Part shown: positions 5,805 through 12,307 of the stretch, one piece after another
Numbering within the stretch: the stretch's first letter is position 1
Layout of the letters: the number at the start of each line of letters is the position of its first letter
Assembly: GCA_023397675.1 (NCBI GenBank)
Contig: JAEWTV010000113.1
Span: 1 to 23,104 of the forward strand
Reading direction: 5' to 3'
DNA: 23,104 nt
Source of the DNA: Bacillota bacterium
Lineage (GTDB): Bacteria > Bacillota > Clostridia > Acetivibrionales > JANLFN01
Program-made: the position numbers and the translations under genes
Notes under the pieces: model-generated
Database searches by the model: none
What the model was told of the DNA's origin: nothing
The model's input: only the letters and a program-made list of their open reading frames with translations

Positions 5805-6489
5805 CGAACCGGAGTGCGCTATATGCGGAGACCGCGGGTTCTTTGTGCGCGACGGATACAATATTGCGTGCCCATGCCATCAAGCCAAGTCGGAAGCAGA
5901 ACGCGCAAAAAGGATCATCGAGAGGTCGGGCCTTGCGGATTCGCTTGAGCAATGCACGCTTGAATCTTTCGATCATGCCCAGCCTTTCCAGCAGAACATG
6001 TTCGACGCCGCAACGCGCTTTCTCGCGTCGGACAAATCCTGGATGTACATGGGCGGTCAGCCAGGATGCGGAAAGACGCATATCTGCACGGCGGTGTGCG
6101 GGGAACTGCTCAAACGCGACGTGCCCGTGAAATACATGTGCTGGACGGAAGAATCCCGCAAGATCAAGGCCGGGACGATGGACGCCGAACTGCTGGACGA
6201 ACTGTTGGAACCGATCAAGTGCGCCGGGGTACTGTACATAGACGACCTGTTCAAGGGAGCGCCGCGCAGGGACGGACGATTGACGCCATCCGACGCGGAT
6301 GTGAAGTTGGCATTTGAGATTTTCAACTACCGTTACGTCGCAAACCTGCGCACCATCATTTCCTGCGAGTGGGACATCCGCGAACTGCTCCACATCGATC
6401 AGGCCATATTCAGCCGGGTTTACGAGCGGTGCAGGGCGTGCATGGTGTACGTTGCGCCGGACATGGACAAGAATTGGAGGTTGAAATAA
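5701..6489 (+). CDS. DnaC/IstB-like AAA+ helicase loader, 262 aa
   Basis: This ATPase is expected to load the replicative helicase at the site marked by the DnaD-like protein. The N-terminal helical part is followed by a putative zinc site (C39, C42, C57, C59). The AAA+ core has Walker A GGQPGCGKT at 118-126, Walker B GVLYIDD at 176-182, a sensor-1 segment TIISCEW at 218-224, and arginines in 'FSRVYERC' (R239, R243) that could act as the finger. All nucleotide-binding residues are intact. The ATG at 5701 lies eight bases after AAAGGAGGC and inside the upstream gene. The stop overlaps the next start as TAATG. DnaI-type or DnaC-type naming cannot be settled from sequence alone. Confidence 0.92.
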   Translation: MALEQWGEALREIQRRIQQEHPNLFTPGYTSGKSDEPECAICGDRGFFVRDGYNIACPCHQAKSEAERAKRIIERSGLADSLEQCTLESFDHAQPFQQNMFDAATRFLASDKSWMYMGGQPGCGKTHICTAVCGELLKRDVPVKYMCWTEESRKIKAGTMDAELLDELLEPIKCAGVLYIDDLFKGAPRRDGRLTPSDADVKLAFEIFNYRYVANLRTIISCEWDIRELLHIDQAIFSRVYERCRACMVYVAPDMDKNWRLK

Positions 6490-6617
6490 TGCCTAAAGGT
6501 GTCTACCCGCGCAAAACAAAGAAGATCGGCGCGTCTGCGTCCGACAAGGCCCGGGAGCGGTGCGCGTTGTTCATTGCGTACTGCCTGGCGAAAAAGAGGG
6601 AGGAGAGAACGGTATGA
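6489..6617 (+). CDS. small basic protein, 42 aa
   Basis: The ATG at 6489 shares bases with the upstream TAA (TAATG) and follows TTGGAGG. The product starts MPKGVYPRKTKK, a start I have seen on several small phage DNA-associated proteins, and ends in a helix KARERCALFIAYCLAKKREE. It is highly basic, so nucleic-acid binding is plausible but unproven. Its stop overlaps the next gene as ATGA. Confidence 0.65.
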   Translation: MPKGVYPRKTKKIGASASDKARERCALFIAYCLAKKREERTV

Positions 6618-7273
6618 GCTACAAGCCAATTTTGTTCAGCACGGAAATGGTGCGTGCGATCCTGGACGGAAGAAAGACGCAGACGCGGAGGGTGATTGCT
6701 GGAACACCAGACAATACCTACCGCATGGACACCGACGATGGGAAAGAATGGTTTGCTTATTATGGGGTGGGCGGAGAAGGATGGCTTGCGGACCTTTCAA
6801 TCCCTGTAAAACCGAGATACCGGACCGGAGACGCCCTATGGGTGCGGGAAACATGGTGCAACATCAACAGACCGGGCATAGCGCCGGACTATTATTATCT
6901 TGCAGATGCGCGTAACTGCGAGGACTACGATCCGTCAGAATGGAAATGGCGTCCATCCATCTTTATGCCAAAGGAAGCCTGCCGCCTGTTCCTACGCGTG
7001 ACGGGCGTGCATGCGGAACGGGTGCAAGACATAACGGAGGAAGACGCCGGAAGCGAGGGAGTAAGTTGGACCGATGAAGCCTGCTACAACAACGGGTGGC
7101 ACCCAACAATGTCCGATCCAGACAGTGGCGGTCAACCAATTTTGCAAGAAGGGTTTCATGCGCTTTGGGACAGCATCAACGCCAAGCGCGGCTACGGATG
7201 GGACAAGAATCCCTGGGTCTGGGTCTACACCTTTGAGCGAATCGACATGCCGAAAGGATGGCCGAACGTATGA
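6614..7273 (+). CDS. ASCH/PUA-like phage protein, 219 aa
   Basis: The N-terminus 'KPILFSTEMVRAILDGRKTQTRR' (residues 4-26) with the G-R-K-T-x-T-R-R motif is typical of the phage ASCH-like family. It continues with 'GDALWVRETW' (72-81), 'FMPKEACRLFLRVTGV' and a closing 'WVWVYTFERI'. ASCH folds are PUA-like beta-barrels thought to bind RNA or modified nucleotides. The activity of this phage family is not established. The start at 6614 overlaps the previous stop (ATGA), with GGGAGGAG upstream. A longer frame from 6560 would overlap the small basic gene and is not needed. It precedes a small gene and a radical SAM gene in the same run of overlapping genes. Confidence 0.85.
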   Translation: MSYKPILFSTEMVRAILDGRKTQTRRVIAGTPDNTYRMDTDDGKEWFAYYGVGGEGWLADLSIPVKPRYRTGDALWVRETWCNINRPGIAPDYYYLADARNCEDYDPSEWKWRPSIFMPKEACRLFLRVTGVHAERVQDITEEDAGSEGVSWTDEACYNNGWHPTMSDPDSGGQPILQEGFHALWDSINAKRGYGWDKNPWVWVYTFERIDMPKGWPNV

Positions 7274-7539
7274 AGCAAGACGGAAGCGCCCTGACGCGGC
7301 TAGAGTCGACAATGCTGGGGATGTGGTTGATGGGGTGCAAAAAGGTCTATGTATACAACATGGAGGAAATGTGCGGGATAGGAAACCGCGCCCCATCTGA
7401 AAAAGTGAAGGCCACAATGCAGTTTTCGCACGGAATGGCACCAAGCCTTATTGGAGAGGCGTGCGGATATAGCAAGACAGTCGAGATCAAACCCTGGCTG
7501 GAATCGCACGGCATCACGCCGCCGGAGGTGGTGGGATGA
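7270..7539 (+). CDS. hypothetical protein, 89 aa
   Basis: The ATG at 7270 overlaps the upstream stop as ATGA. Another ATG at 7258 lies directly against the only SD-like sequence and so is less likely. The product starts MKQDGSALTRLESTMLG, continues 'KKVYVYNMEEMCGIG' and ends 'WLESHGITPPEVVG'. It looks like a small soluble helical protein. No family is recognised. It is coupled at both ends (its stop overlaps the radical SAM start as ATGA), so it may be a partner of the neighbouring enzyme, but nothing in the sequence shows this. Confidence 0.65.
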   Translation: MKQDGSALTRLESTMLGMWLMGCKKVYVYNMEEMCGIGNRAPSEKVKATMQFSHGMAPSLIGEACGYSKTVEIKPWLESHGITPPEVVG

Positions 7540-8378
7540 AGTTGGCCCGCGTGTTTCCAACAAAAACGAGCATGACGCCGGATGATGAACTAGCGTTCAC
7601 TTGTATGCAGCCGCCGTTGTTGACGATGCCGGAAGTAGACGAAGTACACATAAGCGTGACGTTTTCTTGGGACATGCGCAAAGCGGAGCAGATGGAAAAG
7701 GCGTGGCGTGCTGTGGGTGTTCCTGTAAAAGTTGGCGGCAGGGTTTTTCGCGATCCCGGCGGCGAGTTTGTTCCTGGCATGTATCTCAAGCGGGGAATGA
7801 CGGTCACAAGCCGAGGATGTGACAATCAGTGTTGGTTCTGCGAAGCTTGGAAAATCGAAGGGAAAACGCGGGAGCTTGAGATCAAAGACGGATGGAACGT
7901 GCTGGATAATAACCTGCTCGGGTGTTCAGAAAAGCATATTCGCGCTGTGTTTGAAATGCTAGGAAGGCAGCAAGAGAAGGCCGTGTTTACGGGCGGCCTT
8001 GAGGCAAAGATTCTTCAGCCGTGGCACGCGGCGCTTCTGCGAGAGATCAAGGCAAAGAGAATGTACTTTGCCTACGACACGTTAGATGATTATGAACCGC
8101 TGGTACAAGCGGGGAAGATCATGCAACAGGAGGGACACCGATTTGAATCGCATAGCATGGCGTGTTACTGCCTGATCGGATACAAGGGAGATACGTTTGA
8201 AAAGGCAGAAAAGCGATTAACCGATACCGTAAGAGCTGGATTTATGCCCTATGCAATGCTTTACATGGATAGAAGCGGAGCTAGGGATTCAATGTGGTCA
8301 AGGTTTCAAAGAGAATGGCTGCGGCCTGAAATTCTCGGAACCAAAGTACGCGAAATACGAAAAGGAGGCCCCACATGA
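7536..8378 (+). CDS. phage radical SAM protein, 280 aa
   Basis: The motif C95-x3-C99-x2-C102 in 'SRGCDNQCWFCEAW' is the radical SAM [4Fe-4S] site, which cleaves S-adenosylmethionine to start radical chemistry. Other expected elements follow: 'FTGGLEA' (151-157), equivalent to the SAM-binding GGE motif, and 'CYCLIGYKGDT' (210-220) in a later strand. The N-terminal 70 residues (EVHISVTFSWD, then VKVGG) look like a shortened Rossmann-like domain, as in cobalamin-type radical SAM enzymes, but without a recognisable B12 His. There is no extra C-terminal Fe-S cluster. I have seen relatives in phages of Bacillota and Actinobacteria. Substrate is unknown. It starts in an ATGA overlap and ends in another. 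Confidence 0.88.
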   Translation: MKLARVFPTKTSMTPDDELAFTCMQPPLLTMPEVDEVHISVTFSWDMRKAEQMEKAWRAVGVPVKVGGRVFRDPGGEFVPGMYLKRGMTVTSRGCDNQCWFCEAWKIEGKTRELEIKDGWNVLDNNLLGCSEKHIRAVFEMLGRQQEKAVFTGGLEAKILQPWHAALLREIKAKRMYFAYDTLDDYEPLVQAGKIMQQEGHRFESHSMACYCLIGYKGDTFEKAEKRLTDTVRAGFMPYAMLYMDRSGARDSMWSRFQREWLRPEILGTKVREIRKGGPT

Positions 8379-8707
8379 CTGAACAGCAGAAGAAGGCGCT
8401 GGGGGAGATACGTCGGTACGCCAGCAACATCCTTGGCCAAGAAAAACACTGGAAGCGTGTCAATTTGCAGGCGTACGCCATCATGCACTTGAGCGCAAAC
8501 AGAGTAATTGAGTTGGTTCGCGCCATCGAAGCGGACGGGAAGTGCAAGATTGAGCCGCCGGACGTAGACATTGACTTTTATCACTGTTCGCGGTGCGCAT
8601 GTAAGATTAGCGGAGGGTTCCGAGAGGGCGCGTTTGGCGACGGGGAAGAATGGTGGAACGACCCGTACTGCCCCGGCTGTGGCCGAGAGATCGAGGCGGC
8701 GGAATGA
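8375..8707 (+). CDS. zinc-ribbon protein, 110 aa
   Basis: The ATG at 8375 follows AAAAGGAGGC and overlaps the radical SAM stop. The N-terminal half is helical (MTEQQKKALGEIRRYASNIL). The C-terminal part holds a zinc ribbon, C71-x2-C74 (HCSRCACK) and C99-x2-C102 (YCPGCGRE). Small treble-clef or ribbon proteins of this kind are common in phage early operons. No specific function can be assigned. The stop overlaps the rusA start as ATGA. Confidence 0.75.
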   Translation: MTEQQKKALGEIRRYASNILGQEKHWKRVNLQAYAIMHLSANRVIELVRAIEADGKCKIEPPDVDIDFYHCSRCACKISGGFREGAFGDGEEWWNDPYCPGCGREIEAAE

Positions 8708-9129
8708 GAGAGCTGATGTTCTTCATACCCGGACCGCCAAGGGGGAAAGGCCGCCCTAGGGCGACCGTGAGCCACGGAAGGCCGACGATGTACACGGATG
8801 GAAAAACAGCCGCCTATGAGAACCTTGTCCGCATTGCATGCCATCAGGCTATGCGTCAGACCGCGCAGGATGCGTTCGTAGGCGCTGTGACCGTATCGGT
8901 GGCATGTAAGTACCCCATAAACAAAAGCGTCTCTAAACGCAAGCTAGAGGCCTTTACGGACGGAACAGAGCGACCGACCAAGAAGCCCGATCTTGACAAT
9001 GTACTAAAGGCCGTGCTGGACGGCATCAATGGCGTGGCGTTTGCTGATGATGCGCAAGTGGTGAGCATCGTGTCGGACAAATACTACGGGCTGGAACCGG
9101 GAGTACAAGTGACGATAAAGGAGGCGTGA
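8704..9129 (+). CDS. rusA: RusA-family Holliday junction resolvase, 141 aa
   Basis: This endonuclease cuts four-way junctions made during phage recombination and replication. It opens with 'FFIPGPPRGKGRPRAT', the basic loop of the family. The acidic core is 'KPDLDNVLKAVLDGING', with Asp96 and Asp98, followed by 'AFADDAQVV', with Asp115 and Asp116. These are the expected metal-binding acidic residues. The length is typical of phage RusA. The ATG at 8704 overlaps the zinc-ribbon stop. The gene works naturally with the nuclease and SSB upstream. Confidence 0.94.
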   Translation: MRELMFFIPGPPRGKGRPRATVSHGRPTMYTDGKTAAYENLVRIACHQAMRQTAQDAFVGAVTVSVACKYPINKSVSKRKLEAFTDGTERPTKKPDLDNVLKAVLDGINGVAFADDAQVVSIVSDKYYGLEPGVQVTIKEA

Positions 9130-9131
9130 CA

Positions 9132-9608
9132 ATGGACAAGCCGGTGAAAACGCGGGTGCATGAACTGCTGGGGGTGGAGCCGGGAGAGCGATTTTACGTC
9201 AAAGGATCAAACATGAAGAGCGCATACTACTTAGCAGAAGGCGGAACGCTTTGGTGCGAAGATGACTATATAAGGGCTGTCGCGTCTAGCTTTTACCTAG
9301 CAAAGTTTTTATCGGGTGAATGGACGATACTTCGTTGCCCTTTCCTTGCCGGAGAGCAGCGGAAAGTGCTGGAAGCGCTAAAGACGCTGGGATTCAAGTG
9401 GGTGGCAATCGACAAAAACGGAAGGATTTGCGCATATGTCTGCAAGCCGGCAATCGTTGGGTCGGAGTGGGCGTGCGTGAACGAATCCGTGGGAAAATAC
9501 GGAGCGGCGGTAACTGGAGCCCTTGACTGCCTCCGCCCGCTCATCCCCGACTGGGCCGTTCCGCTCGACGTGGAAAAGACGCTTAAGGAGGCACAAAATG
9601 GCGTGTGA
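9132..9608 (+). CDS. hypothetical phage early protein, 158 aa
   Basis: An ATG at 9132 lies eight bases after AAAGGAGG; a GTG two codons upstream is less well spaced. The protein starts MDKPVKTRVHELLGVEPGERF, then has 'FLSGEWTILRCPFLAG', 'LEALKTLGFKWVAIDKNG' and 'CAYVCKP'. The 'VHELLGVEPGERF' opening and the 'LGFKWxAxDxNG' core are recognisable from unnamed phage proteins. No catalytic signature is seen. It ends in KTLKEA-QNGV, and its last codons contain the SD of the next gene. Confidence 0.75.
   Translation: MDKPVKTRVHELLGVEPGERFYVKGSNMKSAYYLAEGGTLWCEDDYIRAVASSFYLAKFLSGEWTILRCPFLAGEQRKVLEALKTLGFKWVAIDKNGRICAYVCKPAIVGSEWACVNESVGKYGAAVTGALDCLRPLIPDWAVPLDVEKTLKEAQNGV
9575..9592 (+). repeat. 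18-nt direct repeat, copy 1, carries an SD
   Basis: AAAGACGCTTAAGGAGGC matches 9789-9806 at 17 of 18 positions. It encodes the end (KTLKEA) of the 158-aa protein and provides the SD for the gene at 9598. Confidence 0.85.
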
Positions 9609-9816
9609 GCATTGCAAAAGGCCGTACGGAAAGGAGCGAGACGGGTTTTACATAGCCTATGACGCGATGTACGAAGATGAAAAGCAAGAGACGTACTACA
9701 AAAACGCAAGGCTTGTGCTCCCGTCGGAAGAGTATAACAACAGCGAGACCCCGATACGTTTTTGCCCATGGTGCGGGGAAAGACTTGCAAAGACGCTCAA
9801 GGAGGCGGGGGTATGA
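9598..9816 (+). CDS. small zinc-ribbon protein, 72 aa
   Basis: The ATG at 9598 follows AAGGAGG by seven bases or so. A zinc site is formed by C3-x2-C6 at the extreme N-terminus (MACEHCKRPYG) and C58-x2-C61 near the end ('FCPWCGERLAK'). The middle is charged and probably beta. This arrangement is common in small phage proteins that resemble a minimal ribbon, and the function is unknown. The gene is bracketed by two near-identical 18-nt repeats. It shares the C-terminal peptide KTLKEA with the upstream 158-aa protein. Its stop overlaps the next ATG as ATGA. Confidence 0.75.
   Translation: MACEHCKRPYGKERDGFYIAYDAMYEDEKQETYYKNARLVLPSEEYNNSETPIRFCPWCGERLAKTLKEAGV
9789..9806 (+). repeat. 18-nt direct repeat, copy 2, carries an SD
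   Basis: AAAGACGCTCAAGGAGGC differs by one base (T to C) from 9575-9592. It encodes KTLKEA near the end of the 72-aa protein and supplies the SD for the gene at 9813. Confidence 0.85.
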
Positions 9817-10385
9817 CGGATCAGGAAAGGCTTGAGCAAATCAGGGAGCGGTGCGAACGGGCGACACCGGGGCCGTGGGAATGGGATATACGTCACAAGC
9901 ACAACTTGATGCAACTTACAACAACTCATAGCGGAAAGTATTACGTCATGGATTTTGCTCGGTGGGGGATGCAAGATGCGTGCCCGAGGTTCCAGGTATA
10001 TGAAAAATATTCCGGCCCTGTCAAAGAAAGAAAATCGCACGGCATGGAACGCGCCGATAAAATGGTAAAACCGTTTCCGGGAAGGGAGCACCACTTTGGA
10101 TATGAGGACATGATTGAGCACCCAGATGCCGTATTCATTGCAAGTAGCAAGGGTGACGTCGAATACCTTCTCGCCCTTGTCGCCCGACTGACGGCGGAGA
10201 GGGACGCGGCGGTGATGGATTTGCGCATGCTGTCTGATGAATTAAAGTTCTGCCGTACATGCAAGCACGATAGAGGGAAAGGGGTGTTTGATTGTGGCAA
10301 GCACGACTGTGACGAAAAGAACCTGTACGAATGGCGCGGGGTTTGTGAAGAAAACACGGAAGGAGGCCGCGCAGATGACGCATGA
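9813..10385 (+). CDS. Ea22-like phage protein with Cys-rich tail, 190 aa
   Basis: The ATG at 9813 overlaps the previous stop, with AAGGAGG upstream. The N-terminal 'ATPGPWEWD' and the segment 'DAVFIASSKGDVEYLLALVARLTAERDAAV' (its span is 105-134) are typical of Ead/Ea22-like phage proteins. The latter part is a helical, coiled-coil-prone stretch. A C-terminal module has C147-x2-C150, C161, C166 and C178 in 'YEWRGVCEEN', probably a metal-binding or disulphide element. The function of the family is unknown. The downstream gene has a related C-terminal module. The two genes overlap by 11 bases. Confidence 0.75.
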   Translation: MTDQERLEQIRERCERATPGPWEWDIRHKHNLMQLTTTHSGKYYVMDFARWGMQDACPRFQVYEKYSGPVKERKSHGMERADKMVKPFPGREHHFGYEDMIEHPDAVFIASSKGDVEYLLALVARLTAERDAAVMDLRMLSDELKFCRTCKHDRGKGVFDCGKHDCDEKNLYEWRGVCEENTEGGRADDA

Positions 10386-10716
10386 GGAATCCGCATATAC
10401 GGACCTGAAATCAAGCCTCGCATCGCACGATTTTCAAAGCGAAATCGGGGCAAAACTACCAAGCCAATACCCGTTCAACCCAGAATCAGTCCGCGCCCTG
10501 CTGGACGGATACGAGCAGGAAAAACGGAGGGCAGAGGCGGCGGAACGGGACATGAAGGATGTTTTCAAAGACACGCCGCCTTACAAATACGACACAATAT
10601 GCGATATTTGCATTGGGTGCGTGGAAAAATCAGGAACAAACTGGTGTAATGATTTTAAATGGCGCGGCGTGTGCGCGAACAACAACCCGGAGCCGGGCGG
10701 GGAGGGAAAAAGATAA
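10375..10716 (+). CDS. Cys-rich phage protein, 113 aa
   Basis: The ATG at 10375 follows AAGGAGG by six bases. The N-terminal 70 residues are helical (ESAYTDLKSSLASHDFQS, then LLDGYEQEKRRAEAAERD). The C-terminal part has C76-x2-C79-x2-C82, C91 and C100, ending 'FKWRGVCANNN'. The segment (Y/F)-x-W-R-G-V-C is shared with the preceding 190-aa protein, so the two C-terminal modules are probably related. Zinc binding is plausible, but the function is unknown. The TAA shares a base with the next ATG. Confidence 0.7.
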   Translation: MTHEESAYTDLKSSLASHDFQSEIGAKLPSQYPFNPESVRALLDGYEQEKRRAEAAERDMKDVFKDTPPYKYDTICDICIGCVEKSGTNWCNDFKWRGVCANNNPEPGGEGKR

Positions 10717-10904
10717 TGGAACAAATGACGTTAAAAATAGCCCTGGAATACCAGAGGAAGCCAAAAACCATAGGAGAATTTAAGGCCAACGGCAGGGAGC
10801 TTTGCGAAAAGTATGGCCTAACCGTGCAAGAAGCGCTTTCCGTTATGCGCGGTGATAATGGGTGGCTTGATATCGTTGCAGAAAAAGAGGAGGCGCAGAA
10901 ATGA
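10716..10904 (+). CDS. small helical protein, 62 aa
   Basis: The ATG at 10716 follows GGGAGGG and overlaps the preceding stop (TAATG). The product begins MEQMTLKIALEYQRKP. Its centre, 'FKANGRELCEKYGLTVQEALSVMRGD', could form a small helix-turn-helix-like fold, but this is a weak resemblance. No known family is recognised. The stop overlaps the start of the membrane peptide as ATGA. Confidence 0.65.
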   Translation: MEQMTLKIALEYQRKPKTIGEFKANGRELCEKYGLTVQEALSVMRGDNGWLDIVAEKEEAQK

Positions 10905-11005
10905 AACGCTGGTTTGAGCGGAACGAACCGCTAATTGCAATTGCGGTTATGACGGTATGGGCGGCGTGGATGTGCTTTGGCGACTTGCTGATGGGAGGAA
11001 AGTAA
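10901..11005 (+). CDS. membrane micro-protein, 34 aa, one transmembrane helix
   Basis: The ATG at 10901 follows GAGGAGGC and overlaps the preceding stop. The peptide begins with the charged MKRWFERNEP and continues with one hydrophobic helix, LIAIAVMTVWAAWMCFG. It ends LLMGGK. The strong SD and ATGA coupling argue that it is translated. Single-helix phage peptides like this may regulate or insert into the host membrane, but nothing here shows which. Confidence 0.55.
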   Translation: MKRWFERNEPLIAIAVMTVWAAWMCFGDLLMGGK

Positions 11006-11006
11006 A

Positions 11007-11510
11007 GTGTTTCAAAGAGAAAAACAAACCATCGAAAGCCTAATTCAGTATATTGACAACCTTCTTCCGGCAAAGGCCCCGGACGACTTGAAGCTGGTTT
11101 CTCCGTGCTTTCTTGGAGACGTCAGGAGCGAATTGGAGCAGATCGCCGCCACGCAGGCAGAGTTTGAGCAACTCAGAGAAAGCCTCAAAGAATCGCAGTC
11201 AATAGCAGCGGATTACAAATCTACAATCGGACTTGCCGCCGAAAGGGTGAGACAATGGGAATCATCCTACAAGGCGCTACAAAAGAACTACCACACGATA
11301 CTAGACGCATACGAGCAGACAAAGGCCGAGCTTGCCGCATACCGGCAGGCAGAGGCCGAGGGGAGGATAATTGATGTTGATGCAAATGGTCCGCACAGGG
11401 TAACGCTTGACGGTAAGTTAATCGGGCTGGAATACGACAACATGTTTGTGCCGATAGAGTGGGATTGCGACCCGGAAGCCGCCCGCGCCGCGTTCGAAAA
11501 GGGGGAGTAG
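11007..11510 (+). CDS. coiled-coil phage protein, 167 aa, GTG start
   Basis: A GTG at 11007 follows GGAGGAAAGTAAA; there is no better-placed ATG. Residues 40-115 form a long charged helix with heptad-like spacing (LEQIAATQAEFEQLRESLKE, then YKALQKNYHTILDAYEQTKAEL), so a coiled coil is likely. The last 45 residues look globular ('GPHRVTLDGKLIGLEYDNMF'). It resembles helical early proteins of Bacillota phages that have no assigned role. The TAG at 11508-11510 lies six bases before the probable start of the next gene. Confidence 0.75.
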   Translation: MFQREKQTIESLIQYIDNLLPAKAPDDLKLVSPCFLGDVRSELEQIAATQAEFEQLRESLKESQSIAADYKSTIGLAAERVRQWESSYKALQKNYHTILDAYEQTKAELAAYRQAEAEGRIIDVDANGPHRVTLDGKLIGLEYDNMFVPIEWDCDPEAARAAFEKGE

Positions 11511-11515
11511 CCACG

Positions 11516-11806
11516 CTGCACGTTACGAAAGAGCCGACCCGCCCCATCGAGCAGGAGTGCTGGGAATCCCTTGCGTGCGCCATCGTAGAGCGGGCCGCAG
11601 AGGATTACGCATTGGCACTTCGGGGGCGCGTGAAGTACGAACGAAGCGCGCAGGGCAACAAGGAAACCATGGAGCGGTTTGCCAATCGGATGCGGATGGA
11701 CTGCAAGAAATTCTTCCGTTCTGGCTGGTGCATGATGCTGGTGAGCGTGGACGGGAATAAGATCATGCAGGAAATTGAGAACCAGTGCGACGCACAAGCG
11801 TTGTGA
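11516..11806 (+). CDS. conserved small phage protein, about 96 aa, probable CTG start
   Basis: The conserved part begins HVTKEPTRPIEQECWESLA and continues 'IVERAAEDYALALRG'. It ends with a Cys-containing helix, 'DCKKFFRSGWCMMLV'. Relatives that I recall begin within a few residues of this point. No ATG, GTG or TTG lies near it. The only canonical start is a GTG at 11459, deep inside the upstream gene and without an SD. A CTG at 11516 lies behind AAAAGGGGGAG with good spacing, so I place the start there. The function is unknown, but this family usually sits just before the late regulator, as it does here. Confidence 0.6.
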   Translation: MHVTKEPTRPIEQECWESLACAIVERAAEDYALALRGRVKYERSAQGNKETMERFANRMRMDCKKFFRSGWCMMLVSVDGNKIMQEIENQCDAQAL

Positions 11807-11831
11807 CTACATACGAAAGAAGGTGATTCAC

Positions 11832-12275
11832 CTGGACGAACGCAGCAAAACCAGAATGCTCCTTTCATCCTGGGGAAGATCGTTCGAAAAGATACGCGAC
11901 GAGCGGGACAAGCTCAAAGCGATCAAAATGCAACTTGCCTGCACGCTTCCTCCCGCAAAGATTGACGGGATGCCAAGGGCACCGGGGACGTCAGACATTG
12001 TTCTTTCCGCCGTAGAGCATAACGAGAAAACGAACGGGAAGTACGCGGAGGAAAAGGCAAGGGCCGATGAACTGATTTCCGAAGTTCTGCGAGAAAAGTT
12101 CGCGCTTGATGTGATTATCGACGCCCTTCCCCTGGAGCAGAGAAAAATTATCAGGTTGCGGTACGAAGCACAGCACACCTTTTCGGAAATCGCAGGGGAG
12201 GCCGGAAAAAGCCTGCAATGGGTATACGGGGTTGAGGCGTCAGCGGTGGACAGAATTGCAGAACGTACAAAATAA
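11832..12275 (+). CDS. ArpU/RinA-like late transcription regulator, about 147 aa, probable CTG start
   Basis: The C-terminal 'DALPLEQRKIIRLRYEAQHTFSEIAGE' and 'WVYGVEASAVDRIAE' (about residues 97-143) form a sigma-70 region-4-like helix-turn-helix. The first two thirds are coiled-coil helices joined by 'IDGMPRAPGTSD', typical of this family. Such proteins close the early operon of Bacillota phages and activate late genes. AGGTGATT at 11821-11828 is an excellent match to the 16S end and is followed by CTG at 11832. A GTG at 11823 lies inside the SD, so CTG is favoured. A terminator follows the stop at once. DNA target and naming are inference. Confidence 0.85.
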   Translation: MDERSKTRMLLSSWGRSFEKIRDERDKLKAIKMQLACTLPPAKIDGMPRAPGTSDIVLSAVEHNEKTNGKYAEEKARADELISEVLREKFALDVIIDALPLEQRKIIRLRYEAQHTFSEIAGEAGKSLQWVYGVEASAVDRIAERTK

Positions 12276-12279
12276 AACA

Positions 12280-12307
12280 GGGGGCCCTTCGGCCCCCGTT
12301 TTTATTT
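12280..12307. terminator. bidirectional intrinsic terminator between convergent operons
   Basis: GGGGGCC and GGCCCCC pair over seven bases with a four-base loop at 12280-12297. The hairpin is followed on the plus strand by GTTTTTATTT. On the minus strand it is followed by TGTTTTATTTT, read from the AAAATAAAACA upstream. It therefore can stop both the early operon and the giant late gene, whose stop codon at 12302-12304 lies in the plus-strand T tract. Confidence 0.9.

Noticed and set aside
11459..11515. GTG start for the 96-aa gene
   Set aside because: There is no SD and a 52-base overlap with the previous gene. The added residues (MGLRPGSRPRRVRKGG) look like an out-of-frame translation of that gene rather than a conserved N-terminus.
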